Source of the DNA: Variibacter sp.
Lineage (GTDB): Bacteria; Pseudomonadota; Alphaproteobacteria; Rhizobiales; Xanthobacteraceae
Assembly: GCA_019689555.1 (NCBI GenBank)
Contig: JADGHE010000028.1
Coordinates: forward strand, 1 to 39,356
Length of the DNA: 39,356 bases
Reading direction: 5' to 3'
Of the stretch, positions 27,313 through 36,230 are shown piece by piece. Both the position numbers and the translations under genes were made by a program. Under the pieces are notes generated by a model. That model was not told where the DNA came from. It saw only the letters and a program-made list of their open reading frames with translations, and searched no databases. The first letter of the stretch is position 1. Every line of letters starts with the position of its first letter.

Positions 27313-27340
27313 CCATCCGCAGCGCCCGCGCTGCGGATGG
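27313..27340 (-). terminator. Strong 13-bp hairpin between small exported protein and Bug genes
   Basis: CCATCCGCAGCGC (27313-27325) and GCGCTGCGGATGG (27328-27340) pair perfectly around CC. On the minus strand it lies after the small exported gene and is followed by CATTCCTTTCT, a weak T-rich tail. It probably ends that transcript before the Bug gene. Confidence 0.5.
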
Positions 27341-27393
27341 GCCGGCGCTCTTGCGTCAGGCGTGCGCCCGCGCCTTCGGCGCGAAGCCGGTGC

Positions 27394-27651
27394 TCAGCCT
27401 CCCGCAGCCTTCAGCCGCTTGTTGCAGGCGCTCCAGTACTGCGGCCACTTCATTCCCTTCTCGATCTTTCCGGCGGCCTTGGCGGCGCGCCATTCGGCGC
27501 CGCACTTCTTCTGCCGCTCGCGCAGAGCCGCGACGGCGGGGCTCGGCTGCTTGGCTGCGCCTTGCTTCTTCTCCTGCGCGAAGCCCGGCACGCTCGCAGC
27601 CGCCGTCACGATCGCGGCCGCGACGGCGGCCGCCAGAACCCGTTTCACCAT
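27394..27651 (-). CDS. Small exported protein, PsiF-like
   Basis: The 85-residue protein has a signal peptide (VKRVLAAAVAAAIVTAAASVPGFAQ, cleavage near 26) and a mature part of about 60 residues. Two cysteines sit in the pattern KKCGAEWRAAKAAGKI...MKWPQYWSACNKRLK, probably forming a disulfide in the periplasm. I recall this pattern as common in Rhizobiales and loosely like PsiF repeats; function is unknown. GGGAGG lies upstream of the ATG. A strong hairpin separates it from the Bug gene. Confidence 0.75.
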   Translation of the reverse strand: MVKRVLAAAVAAAIVTAAASVPGFAQEKKQGAAKQPSPAVAALRERQKKCGAEWRAAKAAGKIEKGMKWPQYWSACNKRLKAAGG

Positions 27652-28183
27652 GGACGCCTCCCATTCCCGCAATCGCTGCGACTCTTTGAAGGCGGGCGCA
27701 TGCGACGCCGGGTGAGCATAGGGCGCAGGGCGGTTCCGCGTCTACGGGGGGCATGAACCCGCGCGCCATTGCGGCTCCGTCGTCGCGGCGTTCACGCATG
27801 CCGCGCCGCGTCCCGCCCATGGCGAACCGGCCGAACGTCCGCGCGCGGTGCCGCCCGCAGCCGTCTCGCCCTGGAGTGAGTGCGGCTTCTTCGCAGCGTC
27901 GTTATCAAGCTGCCAAGCGGCAGGGTTTCCGGCGCGTAAGCGCAGGCGCGAAGGGCCGCACAATCACGGTCTTACGTGGTTAGTGCGCCGTATCGCGCGG
28001 CTTTCGCCCACACCGCGTTCAGATTCGATTCAGCGCGTCGCTTAAGATGCGATTCAAATCTCGCGGCAATGATCCGCGTCACGGCGGGAGCCGGAAGAAA
28101 ACCCGCAGAGTGGCGTCAAACCGCGGATCGTCGATGCGCGTCGGAACGAGCATCGGGACGCGGCAGGGAAACAGGAGGCCGAC
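27652..28183. other. 532-bp divergent intergenic region
   Basis: This lies between the divergent small exported gene and the Sel1-like gene, so it should hold both promoters. GC falls around 27890-28080. CGATTCA occurs twice (near 28026 and 28050) around a CTTAAG, but no clear promoter hexamers or ORF stand out. Confidence 0.4.
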
Positions 28184-28453
28184 ATGGCCCGCATCGAACT
28201 TCTCGACGTGGAAGCCGGCGCGCTGGGACACGCCCACGTCACGGCCGACGTCTTCTTCGAGCTGGGGATGATGTATTCCACCGGACGGTCGGTTCCGGCC
28301 GACCTCGTCTCCGCGCACAAGTGGTTCAACATCGCGGCGATGCGGGGCAATCCGGAAGCGGCTCGGCTGCGTCGCGAAATCGCGGCCGAGATGTCCGAGG
28401 GCGAGATTGCGACGGCGCAGCGCGCCGCGCGCGACTGGCTCGCCCGCCACTGA
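28184..28453 (+). CDS. Small Sel1-like repeat protein
   Basis: The 89-residue protein contains one Sel1-type helical pair: FFELGMMYSTGRSVPADLVSAHKWFNIAAMRGN, around residues 24-56, followed by a helical C-terminus ending AARDWLARH. Sel1 repeats usually make protein-protein contacts. There is no signal peptide, so it is cytoplasmic. GGAGG lies seven bases upstream of the ATG. It stands alone; partner unknown. Confidence 0.8.
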   Translation: MARIELLDVEAGALGHAHVTADVFFELGMMYSTGRSVPADLVSAHKWFNIAAMRGNPEAARLRREIAAEMSEGEIATAQRAARDWLARH

Positions 28454-28920
28454 CGTCCGCGCCGGCGGGCCGCAGGGGGCGCGGCGCGCCGGCGCAGACG
28501 ATCGGTCCCGCGGTCGAAGGGCCGCTTCGGGCCGGTGCCCTGTTTGTTGCGGTCCCATGGCCGGCCTGCGGTCGGGCGAATCTCGGGGTCGTTCACGATG
28601 CGGGCGGCGGTTCGGCGTCGGTCGCGCGTTCTTGCGAACGCGGTCGGGCGACGGCCAGCGCATTTTAGAATTCCACCTATTCTTCCGGAGAAGCGATCGC
28701 GGCTTGCCGCAGCGGCCTTCCTCGCGCAGGATGGTCGCGACGTTCGGGGAACCGCCCTGCCGGCCTGTGCGGCCTTGCCGCACGCTGCCCTCATCCCATT
28801 GAGCGCGTAGGGACGTCGGCCCGCCGCAGGCGTGCCGTGGCTCGATGCGCCCGATGCGGCAAGGGGGCCGGCGGCAGGCGCTCCACGGACAACAAAGAAC
28901 GGCTTGCCCAGGAGATCCTC
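28454..28920. other. Gene-free gap, Sel1-like gene to second Bug gene
   Basis: No credible gene. GCGCCGGC (28459-28466) and GCCGGCGC (28488-28495) could form a stem right after the Sel1-like stop. An AT-richer patch near 28660-28685 may hold the promoter of the downstream Bug gene. Confidence 0.4.
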
Positions 28921-29907
28921 GTGAGACGCACCAAACTTCTTTCTGTCACGCTCGCAGCCGTAGCCGCAGCGTTCGCCGTAGCGACGCACCCGGCGTCGGC
29001 GCAGGATTATCCGAACCGCAACATCACGATCGTCGTGCCGTTTGCGGCCGGCGGGCCGACCGATGGGGTCGCGCGGCAGATCGCAGCCGCCCTCCAGGCG
29101 AAGTTCGGCCAGAGTGTCGTGGTGGAGAATGTGAGCGGGGCGGGCAGCACCATCGGCACCACGCGGGTCGCACGCGCGGCGCCGGACGGCTACACGCTGC
29201 TGGTGCACAATCTCGCCATCTCGGCCAATCCCTCGCTCTATCCGAAGCTCGCCTTCGACCCGGAGAAGGATCTCACGCCGGTCGGCTTCATCAACTACCA
29301 GCCCCTCATTCTGGGCGCGCGCAAGTCGCTGCCCGCCAACACGCTGCCGGAGCTTGCCGACTGGCTCAAGGCCAATATCGGGCGCTTCGCCACGCCCGGC
29401 ACGGGGAGCACCGGGCATCTCACCTCGGCGCTGTTTGCCCAGGCGCTGGGGGTGAAGATCGACTACATTCCCTACCGCGGCGGCGCTCCGGCGCTGCAGG
29501 ACCTCGTCGCCGGGCATGTCGACTTCTTCTTCGGCACGCCGCAGCAGCTGCTCGAGCCGATCAAGACCGACATGATCAAGGCCTATGGCGTGACCTCGCG
29601 CGAGCGCATGGAACAGCTCCCCGATCTGCCGAGCTTCGTCCAGCAGTTCGGGCCGAAGCTCGAAATTTTGTTCTGGCACGCCATGTTCGCGCCCGCCGGC
29701 ACGCCGAAGCCCGTGATCGACAAGCTCAATGCGGCGCTGCAGGAGTTCATGTCCGATCCGGAGATCGTGAAGGGCTGGTCGATCATCGGCGTCTCGCCCT
29801 ATCCGAAGGAGAAGCGTAGCCCCGAGGCCGGCAAGGAGCTGATGCATTCGGAAATCGTGCGCTGGGGCGAGGTGATTCGCGCCAACAACATCCAGCCGCA
29901 GAACTGA
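28921..29907 (+). CDS. Second Bug-type solute-binding protein
   Basis: The 328-residue exported protein has a signal peptide (start RRTKLLSVTLAAVAAAFA, cleavage near ASAQ-DYP). Bug hallmarks are present: YPNRNITIVVPFAAGGPTDG, VVENVSGAGSTIGT, RAAPDGYTLLVHN and PYRGGAPALQDL. It is divergent in sequence from the other Bug protein in the window, so not a recent duplicate. The GTG start has GGAGATCCTC directly ahead. No TctAB genes are adjacent. Ligand unknown. Confidence 0.92.
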   Translation: MRRTKLLSVTLAAVAAAFAVATHPASAQDYPNRNITIVVPFAAGGPTDGVARQIAAALQAKFGQSVVVENVSGAGSTIGTTRVARAAPDGYTLLVHNLAISANPSLYPKLAFDPEKDLTPVGFINYQPLILGARKSLPANTLPELADWLKANIGRFATPGTGSTGHLTSALFAQALGVKIDYIPYRGGAPALQDLVAGHVDFFFGTPQQLLEPIKTDMIKAYGVTSRERMEQLPDLPSFVQQFGPKLEILFWHAMFAPAGTPKPVIDKLNAALQEFMSDPEIVKGWSIIGVSPYPKEKRSPEAGKELMHSEIVRWGEVIRANNIQPQN

Positions 29908-29988
29908 GCGGCGCGGCACGGCGCGGCCGTTCCGGCAACTAGGCCGGGTCGGCGCGCGGGGCGCGCAAGGGGCGCGCGCTCCCTCTCG

Positions 29989-30008
29989 GGCGGGCGCTCG
30001 CGCCCGCC
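29989..30008 (+). terminator. Hairpin after second Bug gene
   Basis: GGCGGGCGC (29989-29997) and GCGCCCGCC (30000-30008) pair perfectly around TC. No T-run follows. It may end the Bug transcript or simply be GC-rich spacer. Confidence 0.35.
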
Positions 30009-30056
30009 GCGGAGGGGGCCGCGGAAGAACGGAAACGAGGGGGACGAGAGGCCGCC

Positions 30057-30416
30057 GTGATCAAGCGCATCCAGAACGCCTACTATGTCGTCAACAACGT
30101 GAGCGAGACGGCCGCCTTCTACCGCGATGTGCTGGGCCTGAAGCTGATGTTCCAGGACGGGGAGCGCTGGGCGCAGTTCGATGCGGGCGGCGGCAACTTC
30201 TCCCTCGGCGCGCCGGAGGAGGCCGCGCCCGGCGCCGCCGGCGCCGTGGTGGTGTTCGAGGTGACGGACCTGGAGCAGGCCGCCGGCCGCATCGCGGCCG
30301 CGGGCGGCGAGATTCTCGCCCGCCGGGACATGGGCGCGCACGGGCGCACGCTCGCCTTCCGCGACCCCGCCGGCAATGTCGTCCAGCTCTTCGCGCGCGC
30401 AATACGCGCGCAATAG
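30057..30416 (+). CDS. VOC/glyoxalase-fold protein
   Basis: The 119-residue protein is a single VOC unit with two beta-alpha-beta-beta-beta modules: YYVVNNVSETAAFYRDVLGLKLMF at the start and LAFRDPAGNVVQLF near the end. Such proteins include glyoxalases, dioxygenases and antibiotic-binding proteins; metal ligands cannot be assigned with confidence and its activity is unknown. The start is GTG at 30057 behind a GAGG-like site. The last codons and the stop fall in a tandem GCGCGCAATA repeat. Confidence 0.85.
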   Translation: MIKRIQNAYYVVNNVSETAAFYRDVLGLKLMFQDGERWAQFDAGGGNFSLGAPEEAAPGAAGAVVVFEVTDLEQAAGRIAAAGGEILARRDMGAHGRTLAFRDPAGNVVQLFARAIRAQ

Positions 30417-30425
30417 CGCGCAATA
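30395..30425 (+). repeat. Triple GCGCGCAATA repeat across a stop codon
   Basis: Copies lie at 30395-30404, 30406-30415 and 30416-30425. The VOC gene's TAG (30414-30416) is made by the junction of copies two and three. Such short repeats can gain or lose copies by slippage. Confidence 0.8.
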
Positions 30426-30768
30426 GACGGGTGGCGGCCGCGGGGGCTGCGCTCAGGTTCGGCCGGCCGCGGGGGACGCGCGCGTCCTCCGTCCGCCTTG
30501 CTGGCCTTTGCGGCGGCGGCAGCCGGCAGCCGGGGGCGGCGCGCGCTCGGCGCGCCTGTCGGGCGGCGTCGATCACTGTGCAGAGGAAGCGGTCCTGGGC
30601 ACCTCGGCCGGCCGCCGGGGCGCGGCCGCCGGCCGCTCAAACCCGCCCCGTCGGGGGCCGAGCTCCGGCCGTTTGCCCATGGCAGCGTCAGGAGGGAGGG
30701 CCTGGACGGGGCGGTCGCACGGCGGCGCTTGCCAATTCGGGACGCAAGGGGCATATCCGCGGGCGGAC
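30417..30768. other. Gene-free gap, VOC gene to tRNA-Ser
   Basis: Very GC-rich DNA with no credible gene. Only the tail of the tandem repeat and a possible tRNA promoter at its right end were noted. Confidence 0.4.
30729..30757 (+). promoter_or_regulatory. Possible tRNA-Ser promoter
   Basis: TTGCCA (30729-30734) matches the -35 at 5/6. CATATC (30752-30757), 17 bases on, is a weak -10. Transcription would start a few bases before the mature tRNA. Confidence 0.35.
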
Positions 30769-30861
30769 GGAGACGTGGCCGAGAGGCTGAAGGCGGCGGT
30801 TTGCTAAACCGTTATACGGCCAAAAGCCGTATCGAGGGTTCGAATCCCTCCGTCTCCGCCA
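30769..30861 (+). tRNA. tRNA-Ser (anticodon GCT)
   Basis: The acceptor stem pairs GGAGACG with CGTCTCC, followed by discriminator G and an encoded CCA (30859-30861). The anticodon GCT is at 30803-30805 in loop TTGCTAA and reads AGC/AGU. A long variable arm (ATACGGC / GCCGTAT) marks a class II serine tRNA. The T arm GAGGG-TTCGAAT-CCCTC is perfect. Confidence 0.97.
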
Positions 30862-31338
30862 GAGACCGCGCGCCCGACCTCTCCCTGCGGCTTTGAGAAG
30901 AGGAAATCTCCGCGCTCTGCAGCCTCTTCCGAAATGGCTCTGTACTTGAGTCTTAAGGCTCCCGGCGCGCTCGGTATCCTCATCCTCTGTTGGCCTTTTT
31001 CCCTCGGCCAGGCCGGTTGGGTCGAATTTCCGCCTCCGCCGCGGCGGTCGCGGCAATCGTCCGCGGCGTCACAGCCGCGGCCTCATTGAAACTCCGGTAT
31101 GTGCGCGACGTCGCGAATGTCGTCATCGGCCCGAGCCACAAGAGATTGTGCGTTGCGCGGCCGCCGAAGGCGGACGGGGCCGTTCACCTCGATCGCGGCA
31201 TGGCGTTGCGATATGCGCCAGTTTGGATAATCTTCCCAAGGGGACGGTCAGCCGTGTGCCGCGACGGGCAGGCGGGAAGACCGCTTTCAAAATCCGCTCG
31301 GGCCGCAGCCCCGACAAACAACGAGGGAGGAATCCGCA
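30862..31338. other. Gene-free gap, tRNA-Ser to liv operon
   Basis: No credible gene, integrase or copy of the tRNA 3' end was seen. A GATAAT at 31226-31231 might be a -10 element for the liv operon, but no well-spaced -35 accompanies it. A GGGAGGAA ribosome site lies near the right end. Confidence 0.4.
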
Positions 31339-32583
31339 GTGACCACGCACCGCAGAACCGTGTTGAAAGGTCTGCTCGGCGCCGGCGTCTCGGCCGTGGC
31401 GCTCAAGGCGCCGACGGTGCTCGCTCAAACTCCGGTGAAGATCGGGCTGCTCACCGTCAAGACCGGACCGCTCGCCCAGGGCGGGATCCAGATGGAGCAG
31501 GGAATCGTCACGTTCCTGAAGGAGAAGAACTACACGCTCGCCGGCCGCAAGGTCGATTTCATCTCGGCGGACACCGGCGGCAATCCGGCGGGGGCCAAGA
31601 CCAAGGCGCAGGAGCTCATCGAGCGCGACAAGGTGCACGTGATCCTCGGCCCCCTGGCGGCCTTCGAGCTTTTGGCCATCACCGACTATGTTCGCGACCA
31701 CCAGACGCCGCTCATCAGCCTCGCCGCCGCGGAGGACGTGACGCAGCGCAAGGCGAATCCCTTCGTCATCCGCCCCTCCGCCACCTCCGCGCAGTGCTGT
31801 CATGTGATGGGCGACTACGCCGCGAAGGAGCTCAAATACAAGCGTGCGGCGACGATTTCGGAAGACTTCGCCTTCGGCTACGAGCAGATGGCCGGGTTCC
31901 AGCGGGTGTTCGAGGACAACGGCGGCCGCGTCGTCAAGAAGCTGTGGCCGCCGCTGGTGACCCCCGATTACACCCCCTACATCGCGCAGATCGGCAATGT
32001 CGACTGCGTCTTCAACGGCTTCGCCGGCTCCAATCCGGTGAAGTTCATGCGCGCCTATGCCGATCTCGGCCTCAAGGGGCGCATCCCGCTGCTCGCGGGC
32101 TGGACCGCAATGGACGACGCCTTGCTGCGCAGCCTCGGCGACGAGGCGGTGGGCGTCATTTCGGTCGCCTTCTACTCCGCCGACTACGGATCCGAGAGCA
32201 ACAAGCGCTTCGTCGCCGCGATGCAGAAGGATTACGGCGTGCTGCCCGGCGGCTATTCGGCGGGCATGTATGTCGCCGGCCAGTGCGTCGAGGCCGCCGT
32301 GCAGAAGCTGGGCGATGCCGGCCCCGACGGCAAGACCCTGGCCGAGGCGCTGCACCAGATCTCGGTCGCCGATACGCCGCGCGGACCGGTGAAGTTCGAC
32401 AAATACGGCAACGTGGTGGGTGACGTCTTCGTTCGCCGGTGCGAGCGCAAGGGCGGCCAGCTCGTCAACACGGTCATCAAGACGTACTCGAATGTGAGCC
32501 AGTTCTGGACCTACGACGAAAAAGAATTCCTGGCCAACCCGGTCTATTCCCGCGACTATCCGCCGGCCAAGTACATCGAATAG
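31339..32583 (+). CDS. Branched-chain-amino-acid-type ABC substrate-binding protein
   Basis: The 414-residue periplasmic protein is a LivK-type (Peripla_BP_6) binding protein. The N-terminus has a twin-arginine pattern (HRRTVLKGLL) before a signal ending near Ala-Gln at residues 29-30, suggesting Tat export, common for this group in alphaproteobacteria. The mature start VKIGLLTVKTGPLAQGG and DTGGNPAGAKTKAQELI are typical. Related proteins bind branched-chain amino acids, amides, urea or aromatic acids; ligand not assignable. The GTG start is preceded by GGGAGGAA. It heads the liv operon. Confidence 0.92.
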   Translation: MTTHRRTVLKGLLGAGVSAVALKAPTVLAQTPVKIGLLTVKTGPLAQGGIQMEQGIVTFLKEKNYTLAGRKVDFISADTGGNPAGAKTKAQELIERDKVHVILGPLAAFELLAITDYVRDHQTPLISLAAAEDVTQRKANPFVIRPSATSAQCCHVMGDYAAKELKYKRAATISEDFAFGYEQMAGFQRVFEDNGGRVVKKLWPPLVTPDYTPYIAQIGNVDCVFNGFAGSNPVKFMRAYADLGLKGRIPLLAGWTAMDDALLRSLGDEAVGVISVAFYSADYGSESNKRFVAAMQKDYGVLPGGYSAGMYVAGQCVEAAVQKLGDAGPDGKTLAEALHQISVADTPRGPVKFDKYGNVVGDVFVRRCERKGGQLVNTVIKTYSNVSQFWTYDEKEFLANPVYSRDYPPAKYIE

Positions 32584-32602
32584 CGCGGGCCGCGCGTCGC
32601 CT

Positions 32603-32633
32603 CCGTTCCTCCCCTGCATCAGGGGAGGAACGG
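32603..32633 (+). terminator. 14-bp hairpin between binding protein and permease genes
   Basis: CCGTTCCTCCCCTG (32603-32616) and CAGGGGAGGAACGG (32620-32633) pair perfectly around CAT, 20 bases after the binding-protein stop. There is no T-run. Such hairpins commonly stabilise the binding-protein mRNA and lower expression of the downstream permeases, which I infer here. Confidence 0.6.
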
Positions 32634-32706
32634 CGGCCGAAAGACTCCACGAATCCGCCGGCCCGGCCGAGCGGTGTGCGGCTGCAGGGTTGGAAACGGC
32701 CTTTCC

Positions 32707-33585
32707 ATGATGGTGCAAATCACGTCGGCGCAAGCCGCCATTCTCGCGGTGAACAGCATCGCGCTCGGCGGGCTGCTATTTCTGCTTTCGGCGGGGTTCT
32801 CATTGATCTTCGGACTGATGCGGATCCCCAATCTCGTGCACGGTTCGTTTTTTATGCTGGGAGGCTATTTCGGCGTGACGTTTCTGGACCGGGGGGTGAA
32901 TTTCTGGCTCGCCGCGCTGCTCAGCGCTGCGGCCATGGCCGTGATCGGCGGGCTCATCGAGCGCTTCCTGCTGCGCCGCCTCGAGGGGCAGATCCTGCCC
33001 CAGGTCCTGTTGACGCTGGGCCTCGCCTTCATCATCGCCGACATCTGCCTGATGGTGTGGACCGGCGATCCGTGGCAGCCCTCGCCGCCGCCGGAGCTGC
33101 GGGGTACGGCGCAGGCCTTCGGGATGTTCTTTCCGCTGTACCGGCTGGCGATCCTCGGGGTGGCCGTCGTGATCGCCATCGCTCTGTGGCTGATGGTGGA
33201 CAGGACCCGGCTCGGCGCCATGATCCGCGCCGGCGTCGACGATCCCGTGATCGCGCGCGTGATGGGCATCAAGGTCTCGCAGCTTTTCACGTTGATCTTC
33301 TGCCTCGGCGCCGCTCTGGCGGCGTTCGCGGGCGTCATGGGGGCGCCCTATCTGTCGGTCTATCCCGGCCTCGACTTCGAGATGCTGCCGCTCGCGCTGA
33401 TCGTGGTCATCCTGGGCGGCACCGGCAGCCTGCTGGGCGCGCTGGTCGGCAGCTTTCTGATCGGGTTCCTGTACAATTTCGGGCAGGCGATGTTTCCCGA
33501 CCTCGCCTATGTGATCCTTTTTCTGCCGATGGTGCTGGTTCTCGTGTTGCGGCCGCAAGGCCTGTTCGGCCGGGTGGAAGCATGA
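32707..33585 (+). CDS. livH: Branched-chain-type ABC permease LivH
   Basis: The 292-residue inner-membrane permease has about eight hydrophobic helices. Family signs are AVNSIALGGLLFLLSAGFSLIFGLMRIPNLVHG at the start, the DRTRLGAMIRAGVDDPVIARVMGI cytoplasmic loop that contacts the ATPase, and VILGGTGSLLGALVGSFLIG. It forms the channel with LivM. ATG codons at 32707 and 32710 are both possible; upstream residues are not membrane-like. Its stop overlaps the livM start by four bases (ATGA). Confidence 0.92.
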   Translation: MMVQITSAQAAILAVNSIALGGLLFLLSAGFSLIFGLMRIPNLVHGSFFMLGGYFGVTFLDRGVNFWLAALLSAAAMAVIGGLIERFLLRRLEGQILPQVLLTLGLAFIIADICLMVWTGDPWQPSPPPELRGTAQAFGMFFPLYRLAILGVAVVIAIALWLMVDRTRLGAMIRAGVDDPVIARVMGIKVSQLFTLIFCLGAALAAFAGVMGAPYLSVYPGLDFEMLPLALIVVILGGTGSLLGALVGSFLIGFLYNFGQAMFPDLAYVILFLPMVLVLVLRPQGLFGRVEA

Positions 33586-34576
33586 GTGGGAACCGGTTTC
33601 GCAGCGTGGGCGTCGCGATCGCGCTGGTGCTGCTCGCCACGCTGCCGCTCTGGGTGGGCAACTCCTATTACATCAACGTCGCGAGCCAGATTCTGCTGTT
33701 CGCGGTGTTCGCGCTCGCGCTCAACGTGCTCGTCGGCTATGCCGGCCTCGTATCGCTCGGCCATGCCGGACTGTTCGCGATCGCCGGCTACGCCGCCGCG
33801 CTGATGCTGCAGGCGGGCTACGGGCATCTCGCGGCCGATACGGCCGCGGTCGTGATTACGCTTGCGGCCTCGGCGATCTTCGCCGTGCTCGCCCTGCGCT
33901 CGACCGGCATCGGCTTCTTGATGATCACGCTCGCGCTCGGGCAGATCATTTGGGGCATCGCTTACCGGTGGGCGAGCCTCACCAACGGCGACAACGGCAT
34001 CAACGTGGCGACGCGCCCAGCGCCGTTCGGCATCAATCTCACAGGCGCGCCGGGCTTCTACTTCGCGACGCTCCTCGTCTTCCTGCTGGCGCTGGCGTCG
34101 ATGGCCGTCTTCGTGCGCTCGCCCTTCGGGGCGAGCCTGCGCGGCACCCGCGACCAGCCGCTGCGGATGAACGCGCTCGGCTACAATGTGTGGCTGATCC
34201 GGTTCTTCGCCGTGCTGTTCTCGGGCTTCTGGACCGCCGTATCGGGGCTCCTGTTCATCTATTACAACCAGTTCATCAGCCCGCAGGTCGCGGCGCTCAC
34301 GACCTCCGCCGAGATTCTGTTGATGGTGATTTCCGGGGGAACGGCGACCCTGCTCGGCCCGGTCGTCGGCGCAGCGATCGTCGTCGTGATGAAGAACGTG
34401 GTCAGCGCCTATATCGAACGCTGGAACCTCGTGCTCGGCGTCATTTTCGTGCTCATCATCAGCTTCATGCCGGACGGGCTCGTGCCGGGCTCGGTGCGCC
34501 TGTGGCGCTGGGGCTGGCAGACGGTCCGCGCGCGCCTCGACGGCTGGATCAGCTCACCGGTCGAGGAGCACGGGCG

Positions 34577-34580
<4 letters not shown>
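33582..34580 (+). CDS. livM: Branched-chain-type ABC permease LivM
   Basis: The 332-residue membrane protein is the second permease. Family blocks are FALALNVLVGYAGLVSLGHAGLFAIGAY-like sequence near residue 45, the SPFGASLRGTRDQPLRMNALGYN cytoplasmic loop, and ISGGTATLLGPVVGAA. The start overlaps livH by four bases and the stop overlaps livG by four bases, so the genes are translationally coupled. Confidence 0.93.
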
Positions 34581-35303
<723 letters not shown>

Positions 35304-35314
<11 letters not shown>

Positions 35315-36020
35315 GGCGCTCACGCTTTCCGGCGTCGATGCCTATTACGGCGACAGTCACGTGCTGCACGACGTGAGCTTCGCGTTGCAGCCGGGCCGCC
35401 TGCTCGGGCTGCTCGGCCGCAACGGCGCCGGCAAGACCACCTGCATGTCGACCATCGTGGGCATCCTGAAACCGCGGCGGGGCGACATCCGGCTTTTCGG
35501 CGAGTCGGTGGCGGGGCTTGCCCCTGACGTGATCGCCCGCAAGGGCATCGGCCTGGTGCCGCAAGGCCGGCGCACGTTCCGCAGCCTCACGGTGCGCGAG
35601 AACCTGGTGGTGGCGGCGCAGCCGCCCCGGCACGGGGAGGCCGCCTGGACGCTCGACCGGGTCTTCGCCCTGTTCCCGCGCCTCAAGGAGCGGCAGGCGC
35701 AGCTTGCCGGCTCGCTGTCGGGCGGCGAACAGCAGATGCTCGCGATCGGCCGTGCGCTGATGGGCAATCCGCGCGTCCTGCTGATGGACGAGCCGTCGGA
35801 GGGGCTCGCGCCGCAGATCGTCGCCGAGGTCGGCCGCACCATCGACCGGCTCAAGGCGGAAGGGCAGTCGATCGTGCTCGTCGAGCAGAACGTCAAGCTG
35901 ACGCTCAATCTCGCCGACGAGGTCGTGATCATCAACACCGGTCGGGTGGTGTTTCAAGGATCGGCGCGCGAGCTGGAAGGCAACGAGGCGGTCATTTCTC
36001 AGCACCTCGGCGTCTTTTGA
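35304..36020 (+). CDS. livF: Branched-chain-type ABC ATPase LivF
   Basis: The 238-residue partner ATPase has Walker A GRNGAGKT (38-45), Q-loop sequence, signature LSGGEQQML and Walker B LLMDEPSEGLAP, then VLVEQNV with Gln where LivG has His. The LivF hallmark GLVPQGRRTFRSLTVRENL is present. The start is a TTG inside the livG 3' end with GGGAGG six bases ahead, so its translation depends on livG. It closes the operon. Confidence 0.94.
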
Positions 36021-36182
36021 CCGCGCGCGCACCGCCGTGGTCGCCGTGCGGGGCCGCGCGCCGCGGGCCGCGCCATCTGCGCATTGCGGATGAGCGGAAC
36101 GGCGCGAATGGCCTGCCCGGATGCGGCGCCGCAAGGGAGCGCAAGGCGCGCCGCTTCGCGCGCTCGCCCGCGCGCGGGCCAC

Positions 36183-36212
36183 TGGTCTGCTGTCGAATGG
36201 TCTGCTGTCAAA
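36183..36212. repeat. 15-bp tandem duplication
   Basis: TGGTCTGCTGTCGAA (36183-36197) is followed directly by TGGTCTGCTGTCAAA (36198-36212), one mismatch. It lies between the converging livF and carbonic anhydrase genes and has no assigned role. Confidence 0.85.
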
Positions 36213-36230
36213 ATCGGGGCCGTTTCCAGT

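Noticed and set aside
27753-28045. Short plus-strand ORFs between the small exported gene and the Sel1-like gene
   Set aside because: Arg/Pro-rich with no ribosome site and no family resemblance.
30688-31056. Minus-strand ORF with RRDSNPRYGFWPYNGLANRRLQ-type sequence
   Set aside because: This peptide is the reverse translation of the tRNA-Ser gene, a frequent false protein in databases.
30769-32583. Genomic island inserted at tRNA-Ser
   Set aside because: No integrase, no second copy of the tRNA 3' end and no mobility gene are visible on either side.
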